From: Proteles cristata cristata
Taxonomy: Eukaryota; Chordata; Mammalia; Carnivora; Hyaenidae
DNA: 64,000 nt
NCBI GenBank assembly: GCA_017311185.1
Contig: JAESUZ010000969.1
Coordinates: forward strand, 124,001 to 188,000
Direction of reading: 5' to 3'
Each line of letters opens with the position of its first letter. Position 1 is the stretch's first letter. Under the pieces are notes generated by a model. It worked only from the letters and a program-made list of their open reading frames with translations. It had not been told where the DNA came from and did not search any database. Of this stretch, positions 63,873-64,000 are shown in pieces. The translations under genes and the position numbers were made by a program.

Positions 63873-64000
63873 AAATTTGATCAATAAACAGAAATAGTAT
63901 TGGCAGTGTGGAGGTGCAGGTCAAGGAATACTAATTGAAATAGCATAAAATAAATAAAATAAATATTCTTTAAAATGTGTTTAGCCTTGGAATTGGGGAC

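Overview
This is intronic DNA from a placental mammal of the order Carnivora. It carries two coding exons on the + strand that I recognise as exons 4 and 5 of ERBB4, a neuregulin-receptor tyrosine kinase. Exon 4 is 2989-3123 (135 bp) and exon 5 is 32717-32782 (66 bp). Both have intact splice sites, keep an open frame, and have sizes and phases that fit the human ERBB4 coding register exactly (codons 141-186 and 186-208). No other host protein-coding gene is visible. Everything else is intron 3 (3' end), intron 4 (complete, 29.6 kb) and intron 5 (5' part, 31.2 kb), so the other short open reading frames are almost all chance or repeat-derived.

Organism: about 40 tRNA-Lys-derived CAN-type SINEs of the feliform pattern are scattered through both introns, together with carnivore-type L1 3' ends. 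The least diverged SINEs form one subfamily that, from memory, is not the dominant young subfamily of the domestic cat. My inference is a feliform carnivore, possibly outside Felidae; species not resolved.

Layout. 1-3.1 kb: end of intron 3 and exon 4. 3.4 kb: a tiny retroposed piece of U2 snRNA with target-site duplication. 4.9-8 kb: L2, an L1 3' end with a GAAA tract, L2 and a SINE. 9.9-14.7 kb: DNA-transposon traces, an AT-rich tandem duplication, and an L1 3' UTR split by a SINE. 16-21 kb: MIRs and CA repeats. 21-32.2 kb: SINE clusters, L2 and MER5A. 32.7 kb: exon 5. 33-38 kb: old L1, a SINE, MER20 and MIR. 39-56.6 kb: an endogenous-retrovirus-rich zone. It holds three LTRs of one family, a separate class I LTR with a primer-binding-site-like junction, and a solo LTR of another family inserted in a SINE, all heavily interrupted by SINEs and an L1. 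56.8-64 kb: more SINEs, including one SINE nested inside another, L1 and MIR.

Read together, the window is one ordinary large-gene intron system colonised by successive layers of retroelements. I found no novel multi-gene system. The most useful observations are the young SINE subfamily whose CTAG motif makes acceptor-like sequences in both orientations, the nested and paired insertions with target-site duplications, the U2 retro-fragment, and the retroviral remnants. Repeat boundaries marked approximate were read by eye.
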